This document shows positions 45,601-59,172 of a DNA stretch of 64,000 bases, piece by piece. The number at the start of each line of letters is the position of its first letter. Positions within the stretch are counted from its first letter, which is position 1. The translations under genes and the position numbers were made by a program. This DNA is from Aphelocoma coerulescens (lineage: Eukaryota; Chordata; Aves; Passeriformes; Corvidae). The stretch is taken from assembly GCF_041296385.1 (NCBI RefSeq), contig NC_091016.1:9893997-9957996 (forward strand), read 5' to 3'. The notes beneath the pieces are model-generated. The model did not search any database. It had not been told where the DNA came from and saw nothing but the letters and a program-made list of their open reading frames with translations.

Positions 45601-48600
45601 AGCCAGCAAGACCCATCTGTCCTGGCAGCTTTCCTCCGGGAGTAATCCTTGGTTGTATTGGATATGGGACATGCAATCACCATTTTAGCCATAGACTCCT
45701 GGACAAGAATGAAAGTTCTTTTCCCTGGGAAGGAAAACACGTAGACCCACTGTTTCAGGTGCAGATGAAAGACAGAACAAGGAAGGACAAGGCACTCGAA
45801 GAACGCCTTCTTTCTGGACGCGTCCTTCTGGGTGTGCTCAAGCTGCGTGGGCTCGGCAGCACTGAAGGTGTAAGAACCTGTTTCTGGCCAGGCAGTGTGC
45901 TGCAGTGCAAGGGCTGCGCCTTACTTTGTTGAAGCAGGCAGAGCATTCTCAGCTGAATCTGCTTGTTGAAGCAGCTCTTGGCTGGACATTTGCAAGTCGC
46001 TCCACTGAGTCCATGAAGCCGGTGCCCAGCTGCTTCGTTCTTCGCCTTCTGTGGTCCGGACAGGACTGAAGCGCAGCGATGGCTTGGAGCTTTGCCGCTC
46101 TTCAGATTGTTTACTGCAGGCATCTACATTTTTCTGTGCACGGATTTTCCTCAGCTGGACATAGAATTATTTTCTTGCTGTTTTACAGTGTCCAGACCAT
46201 CTGTGTAGCTCTCGGTCAGGGAAATGCGTCAAGAGAGACGCCCTTGCTGGATGAGCTTTTCGCTGGCCAAGCCTTTCGACATCCCACCACAATTGGTCGA
46301 GGACGAGGAGAAAGGAGGGGTAACAGGGTAATATCTCTACAGTGCATCAGGTCATGTGAAATTTGTGCTGCTGCTGCCTAGTGCCCTTGCAGCTATCTGG
46401 GGAAGCAATTGCCCTTCCCTTCAGTCTCTGAGTTTCGGAGAACACGAATGCATGTAGGATGCAAGCGGAGGAGGGAAGTACAGAGTGCACCGGTGAGTTC
46501 GCTGTTGCTTACCTGGGGAGGGCGGAGGTGCAGCCCAGCACTGGCTTTGACGTCTACGGCCGTTCTCCAGGAGAGTAGCTGCTGGAGGCTGCCAAGGGAG
46601 CTGCGAGCACGAAAGTATAGCGGGCGTCTGTCTTAGAAGAAAGGCGCAGAGCCGCACTGTGATGCGCCCTTTCAGGAGGCTGCTTGGAGAAAGGGTGCTT
46701 TAGGAGGGCCTTCTGCTTTGACGCCTGCTCCTGGCTGAGCTCTAGCTGCAGGGACTCTGCAAGGCTGAACGACTAGGAAAGTGCCTAGCTCCACGCTGTG
46801 GGATGAAGTGCTACGGCTCCGCGTTCCCTTTTGGAGACGCGAGGACTCCCTCAGCCGGCTTGGCTTGTGAACGAGCCTGCTGGACTTCTGCAACTCGGTG
46901 CACTGCACCTGCAAGCCCGGTGCTCTGCGGCTTCATTTTTCGCCTCACGTTATCCGCACGGAAGGGAAGCCCAGCGAGGGCACTGAACTTTGCCGCTTTT
47001 GCTCGTGCATGCTGCACGCACCCTCGGTGTAGCGTGCACGATTTCTTTCCACAGCTCTATAGGAGAAAGGCTCGCGAAGGGTGTCTGGACTTCAGGCGGC
47101 TCTCTTGAAAGCTGTGTATTGCATAGGCGAAGTTACAGCATTTCAGGGAGTGGGTATCCAGAGCCAGCCCTACAGCTGTCAGCTACAGCTGGTAGGCATA
47201 CCTGGAGCCGCTTTCTGTTCAAGTTAGAAAGCATTATGTATTTTTCTTTGCTGAGTATCTCAATACATAGCAACCAATAAGCACCATACAACAATACCTT
47301 TACATTTGCCTGTAGCCTATCATGACTACTACCATTACCATATTATAGTCATTCTTATCCAATCACAAGAGTAAGTATGTTACAATTTAAGCTTACAGTG
47401 GAAAATTCTCAGACCTCTCTTCTTCTTGCTACATCGACATTTCTTGTTTGCCTGCGATAGCTCTCTTTTTGGTAAAAACATGTTTTCTATTTCCTTATGG
47501 CCTTCTTGAGACTTATTTACTTGGTGAAAAACATGTGCTTGTTTGTACTCACATACCGGTGTCCTAATAAAAAACATCTCCTTCCAACTCAATCTCCAAC
47601 CTTTGCCTTCTCAGTTATTCAGTGATCAGTGTTTCAGCAAAACACCTTTTACTCTCTATCAAAACTCGTTTCCATTTCTACCTCATGCTAAGTTTCTACA
47701 TTCAGAGATCTTTCTGTCAAGCCTACATAGCTGTGAAACTTTCTTACCAAACTTTCATCCTCTCCAACAAGCTCGAGCTACAAGGACACCCTTTCAGTTT
47801 CGCTGAGTCCACGCTGCCCACGTAGCTGTCGCTGAGCGAAGTGTGCCAGGGGAGAAGCACTTGCTGGAAGAGTCTTTCAATGCGCACGGCTTTGAAGGCA
47901 GCACCACAATGTGGGCCACGAGAAGGGGTGAGGAGGAATGTGGTGTCGTCCTGGCACCTTTCTCCTGTGTGAGCTGTCTACCGAAGCTCTTTGCTCCTTG
48001 CGAGACGGCAGCGTGCGCCGGAGTACACTCGAGCCGAGGAGCGGGCAGACAGCATCGCCATCTGGCGGGCGCTTTGCAGCTTGCCGCAGAAAGCGCTGCA
48101 CTGCCGGGCACAATGTTCCGGGCGAGAAGCAGAAGACCGTCCGCCTCCGGGGGAACGAAGGTACGGCGTGCTCGAAAAGGCGAAGAACGAAGCCGCGGAG
48201 CGCCGGGCTCGCGTGCTCGTTGTACGGGCTGCAAGACGAGCGTGGCTGCCACTCTCCTGCCTGCTGAATTGACGTTATAGCCTTGGGAAGGAGGAAGTTC
48301 CACGGCACTTTCCTGTGCTGCTGCTGCCTATTCCTCTTGTAGCTCTCTGTGGAAGCATTTGCGCTTCCCTTCAGTCTCCGTCTTTCCGAGAACACGATGG
48401 TAGTAGCATGCAGCGGAGGAGGGAAGAACAGAGCGCACCGGTGAGTCTGGTGCCGCTTACGTGCGGAAGGCGAAGGTGCAGCCCAGCCCTGGCTTCTACT
48501 TCTCGGGCCGTTCTCCAGGAAAGCAGCTGCTGGAGGCTGCCAAGGGAGCTGCGAGAGTGAAAGCAAGGTGGGCGTCTGTCTTAGAAGAAAGGCACAGAGC

Positions 48601-49068
48601 CACAGTGTCATTTGCGATTTCCGAAGGCTGGTTGGAGAGGCGTGCTTTAGGAAAGCCTTCTGCTTTGACGCCTGCTCCTGGCTGAGCTCTAGTTGCAGGG
48701 ACTCTGCAAGGCTGAACAACTAGGAAAGTGCCTATGTCCACGCTGTGGGATGAAGCACTATAGCTGCGGCTTCCTTTCTGGAGCAAGCAAGAATGCTCTC
48801 AGCCGACTCTGCTTGTGAACGAGCCCTTGCTGGTCTTGGGCAATTTGGTGCACTGCACACGCAAGCCCAGTGCTCTGCAGCTAAATTGTTTGCCTTAAGT
48901 GGTCTGGACTGAAGAGAAGGCCAGCGATGGCAGTGAACTTTGCTGCTTTTCCGCGTGCATGCTGCACCCACCAACGGTGCACCGTGCACGGTTTCTTTGC
49001 TCAGCTCGAGCTACAGCGACACCCTTTCGGTTTCGCTGAGTCCACGCTGCCCATGCAGCTCTCACTCA
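39691..49068 (+). repeat. Array unit 5, short form (9378 bp)
   Basis: This complete unit lacks the 726-bp segment. Its junction bases are identical to those of unit 1, so both short units appear to descend from one event. It differs from unit 1 at offsets 486, 672, 2254, 3333 and 3354, so the short form sits on two variant backgrounds. Units 5, 6 and 7 share G at offset 3333. Confidence 0.95.
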
Positions 49069-52000
49069 GCGAAGTGCGCCAGGGGAGAAGCACTTGCTGG
49101 AGAAGTCTTTCAATGTGCAAGGCTTTGAAGGCAGCACCCCAATCGGGACATGAGGAGGGCTGATGAAGAACGTGGTTCTTTCTTGGCAACTTTCTCCTGT
49201 GCGAGATGTCTACCGAAGATCTTTGCTCCTTGCCAGACTGCAGTGTGCACCAGAGTACACTCTGGCCGAGAAGGAGAAGGCAGACAGCACCACCATCTGA
49301 CGGGCCCTATGCAGGTTATGACAGAAAGCAGACTGCCCCTGGAAGGCACTGGCAGCTACGAGTTCCCCAAGTGTCAGGGGCAAATGCTGGGCGAGCTCGT
49401 CATCCTGGCACGGTTCTCTGTGCGAGAGCGACTTCTCAGCGGTCCTTCTCGTGGCCCCGATTGCGCTGCTGTGTTTTCAAAGTCCTGCACACTGAAAGAC
49501 TCATCCAGCAAGTGCTTCTCCCCTTCAAGTTTCGCTGAGCGAGAGCTACCATGAGTAGTGTGGACGCCGCGAAACCGAAGGGGTCTCCCGCTAGCTCGAG
49601 CTGCGGAAAAACCGTGCACAGCACACTGACAAGCGGCAAAGCACAATGGCCTCGCTCGGCTTCTCTTCTGCCCAGACAACGAAAGGCGAAGAACGAAGCC
49701 TCAGAGCACCGGGCTTGTGCGTGCAGCATTGCAGAAAGCCCAGAGACGCCTATCGGGAATTTCGGTCCTTGCGAGAGAGTCTTGTGTGCCTCGTGGTGCT
49801 TCGAGCCGAGAAAGACCGGGCAGACAGCACCGCCACAGAGGGGGCGCTTTTGCACCTTGTAAAAGGCAAGAGGACTGCTCCTGGAAGGTGGTGCGAATCC
49901 CTGTTGCCACTAGTGTCAGGAGCAAAGTGCTTGCAAGCTTATTGTCCTGGCACAGCTCTCTGCGGGAGACGTAGCCGAGAAGCTTTCCGCTTAGCTTGGG
50001 ATGGCAAGAGGGACAGATTGTGCTGCTACGTAGCGCTGGGAAGGAGAGGTGCAGGGCCCAGGCGTGTTTGGGCAGAAGCAGTGCACTGGAGCGCTTGGCT
50101 GCCGACACAGCGTTCCGTGCGAGAAGCAGACCGCTGTTCGCCTCCGGGAGAATGAAGGTACGGCGTGCTCGAAAAGGCGAAGGACGAAGCCGCAGAGCAC
50201 CGGGCTGGTGTGCGCGTCGTATGGGCTTGCAAGACGAAGGGTGGCTGCTGCACTCCTGCCTGCTGAATTGACGTTCTAGCATTCGGAAGGAGGACGCTCA
50301 AGGGCACTTGCTTGTGCCGCTGCCTCTTCCTCTTCCAGCTCTAGGTGGAAGTGATTGTGCTTCTTCTCAAGATTCTTGTGGAAACTCTTTTGTTGAACTT
50401 TGGAGTGCAAAATCCTGGGAACTGAATGTTACATTCCATCTAGAACGAAAGTTTTATTCCTCAGTTTTTGTCAGGAACAGCTAGAATGGAAAACACATCT
50501 TGGCTTTTTGCATTCCCTTCAGAGAATATTAACACTACGCAAATCGATGCCACGATCTATTCTGTCACCTAAATTTACTGTTTCAATCATGCACTCATAC
50601 GCTGCTCGTCTGAAATTTTCTGTCCAGATTCATTTGACCTCACGCATCTTCTGTTTTGCAGTACCAACAAGTCTTGCTACAGAAAGACATGCTAGATCAG
50701 CAGCAGTGTTCAGGTAGGCCTTTGGTACGGCAGTATCTGAACAGCACGCAACTCATACCTCAGCAATTCTCCCTGTGGCTCTGCTATGCGTGCTCTCGCA
50801 TTTTTTCTCTCTCACTGAGCCTAAACTGTAGAACAAAAACATCCAGGAACTGCTGCCATGGGAATGCACAAAGACCAAAATCCCAGAGGTGGCCTGTACA
50901 TTCCCTTTGCAGCCCCTGAACCATATCAAACGCACTGCTGGTCTGTACTTTTCTTTCCAGTGACACATCACATTCAGTCGAGCGGATACTGCAGACAAAC
51001 CGAATCACTTCCAGCTAGCGAGCTCCAATACGAAAATGTGGCCGCACAGGAAGCTTTCACTGGCCTTGCATGGTACAGTTGCAAACTTGCACTATGACTG
51101 CAGTCAAATGGTACTCAGGGCTTTTACATTGCGTCTGTACACTGCACACACCCGACGGTGTTCTGTGCCTTCACTGTCAGTTTGGCTACCATCAAGTACT
51201 TTCATGTTCCCAAGGTGCCTATTTGGCACAAAGAAAAAGATACCAGCCTTGCTGGACTGCGACTTCTTCTGCCAGTCTTTCACGTACACACTTCTCACTG
51301 GGGCTATGCACCTTTCTTCTAAGCTGTGTGGAAAGTCACATTCTTTACACTCACAGATGCCAGTTTCCATCCTTAAAAGAGCCCGCAGCTCTGCCCATGC
51401 AAGCAGTCTGAGAACCGAAGCCCGCTGGCAGCATTCAGCTTTGTCTCTTTTCAGAGCGTGTACTGCACACAGCACAGTATGCTGTGGGGGGTTTTCCTCC
51501 GTTATAAGTACAGTCATACTCTTTCTGTTCCACTAAGTCCACATCATCCATCTACCTCTCGCTCAGGGAAAGGCAGTAGGAGAGAGAAAAGCAGTTGCTG
51601 CATTGGTCTTTCCGAGTCCATGATTTTCAACAAACCGCCGCACTCTGGATGACAAGGGGGTGCAATGGGAGGGTCTGCTGTTCTTGCTCAAGCTGGCACT
51701 TTCATGAGCTAATGTTTGTGTAGGATGTTCACAAGTTAGTATCTGGACTCTGCGAGAGTGAAAGACAGCGCTGGGGAGCTCACATTGCCCTCTGAGTGTG
51801 GTGCAAATAAGAGTTTGTACCTGGAAGGGGGAGATCAGTGAAATCTTTTTGTCCTGACACGGTTGATTTGAGAGCAGTGGTGTTTTCAACTTGGCTCTGC
51901 ACTTTGGGTGGTTTATAGCTAGGTGAGGGGCCTTTCCTTCTTTTGCAAGTCCCCCCTGCCATGCTGGGGTTGTTCTTCTGAGTGCTGACAGCGCGCAGGT

Positions 52001-55000
52001 TAAAGTTAACTGCTCCTCATGGCGCCCAGCACCATTCATGTGGCAATAGTTTGTTCCTTTGCGGATCCTGGCTCTTCGAATGTCTTTTGATTTCGTCCGG
52101 AAGACACTTCCATGTGGAGACAGCAACAGGTTGCTGAATGGGCACCTTTTGTGACCAATATTTACACTTGATGAAATTAGTGCATCAGGATGGTGATAGG
52201 CAACCAATGACCACTCAATTAACACTTACAATATTACTAACTTAAGCGAAACGAGGTTTTGCAAATGGCAATCTCTCCTTTGTACTGATACAGCCCTAAT
52301 TTAATTTTCTTCAATGCACCAGCCTCAAGCACGGTGCTCTGCATGATTGCAAGTAAGAATTGCAAGATTGCAAGTAGGAACATTTAGTTGGAAAGGAAAG
52401 GTGATGGCACAGGTTCACATGGCGCTGTTTCTATTCTTCAAAGTGAATGTGAAACCCACTCTAACTTATTATCCAAATAGGAGAGCACCAGGGAATGCTC
52501 ATACTTTAAAGGTAGCAGGGAAAAGAGCTCAGAAGCTTGGCTCTTGCATTCCCTCTCTAACAGTTCAACAGCTCTAGCCCAGAGAACTGCCTACTAGGAA
52601 GAGCCATTAAATTCACATGCTCTTCTATGTGCACTTTCCTCCTCAGCTTTAAGTACCATCATAATCCTTCAGTCTCACAGAGTCAGGATGCAAACAGAAT
52701 TTTATCAGGGGCTGCTAAAGTCAGCAGGATGCAAATTTGTTCAACAGCTTGGCTTTTTCATTCCTTCTCTAACAGTTCAACAGCTATAGCCCACAGAACT
52801 GCCCATGAGGAAAAGCCATTAATTCGCTGAGAACACCCTACATGCAGATCCAAAACTGCTTTCTTTGCCAAAGAGAGAAACTATGAGCCCATCTCAGAAG
52901 AACTGGGATCTCCTCCTCCAAAATAGAAAACATCCAGGAACTGCTCCCATCCAATGTGCCAGAACACTGTTACTGGACATTACCTGCCCTGGTGTCTAAA
53001 TCAGCTGCACACCAAGGATGAGCATAGCTGCTTGTCTTGGCTTACTGCCAAGAGTTCAGAAGACCACCTTTCAGAAGTGGAAACGACATGCCAAAATTGA
53101 CTTTTTCAGGAGACTGCCTTGAAAATAGGGCGTAGCAACTCCATACTTGTACAAATCAAGGCAGTGCTTCTACACCAAATATGCCAGGACAGAAAGTTGC
53201 TGCTGCCCTTTACCTCCACTAGGCAGCTTCTTATGTGCACCTGAAACACTGGGGCTAGGTGCTTTCCTTCCCATGGAAAAGCATTGTCATCCTCTCTGAG
53301 GAACTGGCGTGCTACCGCCAATATTGAATATATCTAAGAATTGCTCCTACACAAGAGGTGCCAGGAGAGAAATGTCTCAGTTGAGTTTACTTCCCCATGG
53401 GACCTTATCATCTGCTCCACCAACACTGGGATTCAGACCTTTGCATTCCAAGGAAAGGCATTATGAGTCACTTGGCCTTGCGTTGCCTTCAGTACCATTG
53501 CCTGGTTTTTCCTAGCCTACCCTTGCTTTGCCTTCCTTGGCTACGTCTCTCTTGCCTATGTCTCCCTTGCCCTGCCCTGCCCTGCCTATGATTTCCTTGC
53601 TTTGCCCTGCCTTGCCTTTTCTTCCATGCAGGCAAGGCAATGCAGTCAAAGCAAGTTTAGGCAATTCTAGTCAAGTCAAGGGAAAGTTAGGGAAAGCAAA
53701 GCAAGAGCAGTGAGCAGGCAGCAAAGTAGGGCCAATGAGTGCGAGGCAAGAGAAGGCCCAGAAGTTGTAGTTCGGAAGGCAGGGCATAGGAAGGTAAGTC
53801 CAGTGATGCAGAGGGCAGGCAAAGACAAGAAAGGCTAGGCAAGGAAAGGCCAGCCAAGAAAGGGGTAGGCAAATAAAAACAGGGAATGCTTACACAAAGC
53901 AATGTGAAGCAAGGAACAGCTAGGCAAGTCAAGGCAAGAACACAGAAAGGTCAGTGGAGTAAGGCAAGCAAGGGAGAGATAGGAGAAGCAAGTTAAATCA
54001 AAGGAGAGGAAGACAAGACATGGAAGGCCAGGGAAGGAGGCAGTAGGCAGGGGCTGGTTATGAAAGGCAGTGCAAGGCTGTTGCTGTTGAGACGGTCACG
54101 ACACACATACACTCTCTGCCCCGAGCAATGGCAAAAAACCACTTGTATTATTTATGCATCTTCTCTTATGCACTTTTTTAGCTACATGTGCATGGACTAT
54201 TATTTTGCTATAATACAATACTATTGGTTGTCTATAGTGTACACACATTCTTTGCTAAACATCAGCCAGTATCGTCCCTTTTGCAGCTGTTACAACTTCT
54301 TTCTGTTGTTTATCTTCTTGCTTCTGCAATTCTCACGGGTACAAAATGATTGTATCAACGGAAATGTCTGTGAGGCCTTCAGACCAGCTGTTGGTTCCCA
54401 CAAAAGGCAAAGGAGTGGTAGACAAAAGAAGGCCAGGAATCTGTAGGCAAAGCAGGGATTGGGAGGGGTAGGCAAAGGAAAGCAAGGCCATGTTGGAAAG
54501 GGGCACAAATGTCAAGAAGGGCAAGGGTTATGCAAGGCAGTGCAAGGCAAGGGAAGGGTAGGCAGGCCAAGGCAAGACAAGAGCATGGAGGGGTGGTGCA
54601 GAAAAGGTGATGATCGGATGGATAGGCCAGTCAAAGGTGGGTAGGTGTGGGTAGACTAGGCGAGGGAAAGAGGGGTAGCAGGGCAAGGCAAGTGTTGGCT
54701 TTGCAAAGCAAGGCAAGAGAGACTTAGGCAAGGCCAAGAGAGTCATAGGAGAAGCAGGCAAGACAAGACCAGGAAACAAGGGGTAAGAAAGTCAAGGTGG
54801 GAGATTGGTGAACAAGGCCATGCAATGGAGACATAGGAAGGGCAAGGGAGGTACACAGAGGTGTCTGTAAGGCAATGCAAGGCTGGGCTCTGCATGGCAA
54901 GGGATGATCAGGTATGGCAATGCCTTCATGTACCCCACTGTTTCAGGAGAATATGAGAGGTGGCCCAGGGGTGGTCAAAGCCAGCAAGACCCATCTGTCC

Positions 55001-58000
55001 TGGCAGCTTTCCTCCGGGAGTAATCCTTGGTTGTATTGGATATGGGACATGCAATCACCATTTTAGCCATAGACTCCTGGACAAGAATGAAAGTTCTTTT
55101 CCCTGGGAAGGAAAACACGTAGACCCACTGTTTCAGGTGCAGATGCAAGACAGAACAAGGAAGGACAAGGCACTCGAAGAACGCCTTCTTTCTGGACGCG
55201 TCCTTCTGGGTGTGCTCAAGCTGCGTGGGCTCGGCAGCACTGAAGGTGTAAGAACCTGTTTCTGGCCAGGCAGTGTGCTGCAGTGCAAGGGCTGCGCCTT
55301 ACTTTGTTGAAGCAGGCAGAGCATTCTCAGCTGAATCTGCTTGTTGAAGCAGCTCTGGGCTGGACATTTGCAAGTCGCTCCACTGAGCCCATGAAGCCGG
55401 TGCCCAGCTGCTTCGTTCTTCGCCTTCTGTGGTCCGGACAGGACTGAAGCGCAGCGATGGCTTGGAGCTTTGCCGCTCTTCAGCGTGAACACTGCACGCA
55501 GCCACAGGCTGCTGTGCAGGGCTTTTCCTCAGCTCGACGTACAGTCATTCTCTTGCTGTTTCCCCGAGTCGAAAGTGTCCGTGTAGCTCTCTCGCTCAGC
55601 GAAAGGCGTCAGGAGAGAAACACTTGCTGGATGAGCTTTTCGCTGGCCAAGCCTTTCAACACAGCACCACCATTCGGGCAAAGGAGGAGGAGAAAGGAAA
55701 GAGCACCTTTTCGTCCCGGCACGTTCTTCTTTGCGAGACGCCTCTCCGCCTCTTCGCTCCCTGCAAGGCTGTAATGTGCGCGGTGGCACTTGGAAGCGAG
55801 AAGGCAGGTGCAGAGAGCACCGCGATCTGACGGCGCTGTGCCGGCTGGAAAGGAAAGAGGGCTGCCACTGGAATGCGGTGCAAATACAGGTTTGCACGCG
55901 TCGAGGGTAAGCGCCGGGTGAGCTTGCTGACCTAAAACCGTTCTCTGTGCCAGACACAGGCATTGAGAATCTTTCCGTTAAGAATCAGGCTGCCACGCAA
56001 ACAGAACGTGGTGCTGCCTAGCGCTGCGAGGGAAAGTGCAGGCAGAGCATTCTCGGCTGAATCTGCTTGTTGAAGCAGCTCTTGGCTGGACATTTGCAAG
56101 TCGCGCCACTGAGTCCATGAAGCCGGTGCCCAGCTGCTTCGTTCTTCGCCTTCTGTGGTCCGGACAGGACTGAAGCGCAGCGATGGCTTGGAGCTTTGCC
56201 GCTCTTCAGATTGTTTACTGCAGGCATCTACATTTTTCTGTGCACGGATTTTCCTCAGCTGGACATAGAATTATTTTCTTGCTGTTTTACAGTGTCCAGA
56301 CCATCTGTGTAGCTCTCGGTCAGGGAAATGCGTCAAGAGAGACGCCCTTGCTGGATGAGCTTTTCGCTGGCCAAGCCTTTCGACATCCCACCACAATTGG
56401 TCGAGGACGAGGAGAAAGGAGGGGTAACAGGGTAATATCTCTACAGTGCATCAGGTCATGTGAAATTTCTGCTGCTGCTGCCTAGTGCCCTTGCAGCTAT
56501 CTGGGGAAGCAATTGCCCTTCCCTTCAGTCTCTGAGTTTCGGAGAACACGAATGCATGTAGGATGCAAGCGGAGGAGGGAAGTACAGAGTGCACCGGTGA
56601 GTTCGCTGTTGCTTACCTGGGGAGGGCGGAGGTGCAGCCCAGCACTGGCTTTGACGTCTACGGCCGTTCTCCAGGAGAGTAGCTGCTGGAGGCTGCCAAG
56701 GGAGCTGCGAGCACGAAAGTATAGCGGGCGTCTGTCTTAGAAGAAAGGCGCAGAGCCGCACTGTGATGCGCCCTTTCAGGAGGCTGCTTGGAGAAAGGGT
56801 GCTTTAGGAGGGCCTTCTGCTTTGACGCCTGCTCCTGGCTGAGCTCTAGCTGCAGGGACTCTGCAAGGCTGAACGACTAGGAAAGTGCCTAGCTCCACGC
56901 TGTGGGATGAAGTGCTACGGCTCCGCGTTCCCTTTTGGAGACGCGAGGACTCCCTCAGCCGGCTTGGCTTGTGAACGAGCCTGCTGGACTTCTGCAACTC
57001 GGTGCACTGCACCTGCAAGCCCGGTGCTCTGCGGCTTCATTTTTCGCCTCACGTTATCCGCACGGAAGGGAAGCCCAGCGAGGGCACTGAACTTTGCCGC
57101 TTTTGCTCGTGCATGCTGCACGCACCCTCGGTGTAGCGTGCACGATTTCTTTCCACAGCTCTATAGGAGAAAGGCTCGCGAAGGGTGTCTGGACTTCAGG
57201 CGGCTCTCTTGAAAGCTGTGTATTGCATAGGCGAAGTTACAGCATTTCAGGGAGTGGGTATCCAGAGCCAGCCCTACAGCTGTCAGCTACAGCTGGTAGG
57301 CATACCTGGAGCCGCTTTCTGTTCAAGTTAGAAAGCATTATGTATTTTTCTTTGCTGAGTATCTCAATACATAGCAACCAATAAGCACCATACAACAATA
57401 CCTTTACATTTGCCTGTAGCCTATCATGACTACTACCATTACCATATTATAGTCATTCTTATCCAATCACAAGAGTAAGTATGTTACAATTTAAGCTTAC
57501 AGTGGAAAATTCTCAGACCTCTCTTCTTCTTGCTACATCGACATTTCTTGTTTGCCTGCGATAGCTCTCTTTTTGGTAAAAACATGTTTTCTATTTCCTT
57601 ATGGCCTTCTTGAGACTTATTTACTTGGTGAAAAACATGTGCTTGTTTGTACTCACATACCGGTGTCCTAATAAAAAACATCTCCTTCCAACTCAATCTC
57701 CAACCTTTGCCTTCTCAGTTATTCAGTGATCAGTGTTTCAGCAAAACACCTTTTACTCTCTATCAAAACTCGTTTCCATTTCTACCTCATGCTAAGTTTC
57801 TACATTCAGAGATCTTTCTGTCAAGCCTACATAGCTGTGAAACTTTCTTACCAAACTTTCATCCTCTCCAACAAGCTCGAGCTACAAGGACACCCTTTCA
57901 GTTTCGCTGAGTCCACGCTGCCCACGTAGCTGTCGCTGAGCGAAGTGTGCCAGGGGAGAAGCACTTGCTGGAAGAGTCTTTCAATGCGCACGGCTTTGAA

Positions 58001-59172
58001 GGCAGCACCACAATGTGGGCCACGAGAAGGGGTGAGGAGGAATGTGGTGTCGTCCTGGCACCTTTCTCCTGTGTGAGCTGTCTACCGAAGCTCTTTGCTC
58101 CTTGCGAGACGGCAGCGTGCGCCGGAGTACACTCGAGCCGAGGAGCGGGCAGACAGCATCGCCATCTGGCGGGCGCTTTGCAGCTTGCCGCAGAAAGCGC
58201 TGCACTGCCGGGCACAATGTTCCGGGCGAGAAGCAGAAGACCGTCCGCCTCCGGGGGAACGAAGGTACGGCGTGCTCGAAAAGGCGAAGAACGAAGCCGC
58301 GGAGCGCCGGGCTCGCGTGCTCGTTGTACGGGCTGCAAGACGAGCGTGGCTGCCACTCTCCTGCCTGCTGAATTGACGTTATAGCCTTGGGAAGGAGGAA
58401 GTTCCACGGCACTTTCCTGTGCTGCTGCTGCCTATTCCTCTTGTAGCTCTCTGTGGAAGCATTTGCGCTTCCCTTCAGTCTCCGTCTTTCCGAGAACACG
58501 ATGGTAGTAGCATGCAGCGGAGGAGGGAAGAACAGAGCGCACCGGTGAGTCTGGTGCCGCTTACGTGCGGAAGGCGAAGGTGCAGCCCAGCCCTGGCTTC
58601 TACTTCTCGGGCCGTTCTCCAGGAAAGCAGCTGCTGGAGGCTGCCAAGGGAGCTGCGAGAGTGAAAGCAAGGTGGGCGTCTGTCTTAGAAGAAAGGCACA
58701 GAGCCACAGTGTCATTTGCGATTTCCGAAGGCTGGTTGGAGAGGCGTGCTTTAGGAAAGCCTTCTGCTTTGACGCCTGCTCCTGGCTGAGCTCTAGTTGC
58801 AGGGACTCTGCAAGGCTGAACAACTAGGAAAGTGCCTATGTCCACGCTGTGGGATGAAGCACTATAGCTGCGGCTTCCTTTCTGGAGCAAGCAAGAATGC
58901 TCTCAGCCGACTCTGCTTGTGAACGAGCCCTTGCTGGTCTTGGGCAATTTGGTGCACTGCACACGCAAGCCCAGTGCTCTGCAGCTAAATTGTTTGCCTT
59001 AAGTGGTCTGGACTGAAGAGAAGGCCAGCGATGGCAGTGAACTTTGCTGCTTTTCCGCGTGCATGCTGCACCCACCAACGGTGCACCGTGCACGGTTTCT
59101 TTGCTCAGCTCGAGCTACAGCGACACCCTTTCGGTTTCGCTGAGTCCACGCTGCCCATGCAGCTCTCACTCA
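49069..59172 (+). repeat. Array unit 6, long form (10104 bp)
   Basis: This complete unit has the 726-bp segment at 55312-56037. It has a private C at 56469, in a GCTGCTGCTG context, where other units have G. It shares C at offset 6078 with unit 4, and G at offsets 3333 and 3354 with units 5 and 7. Confidence 0.95.
55312..56037 (+). repeat. 726-bp long-unit segment (unit 6 copy)
   Basis: This has the same structure as in unit 2: a 172-bp block at 55312-55483, repeated at 56038-56209, with S-type sequence between. It lies in the only complete long unit downstream of short unit 5. Confidence 0.88.
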
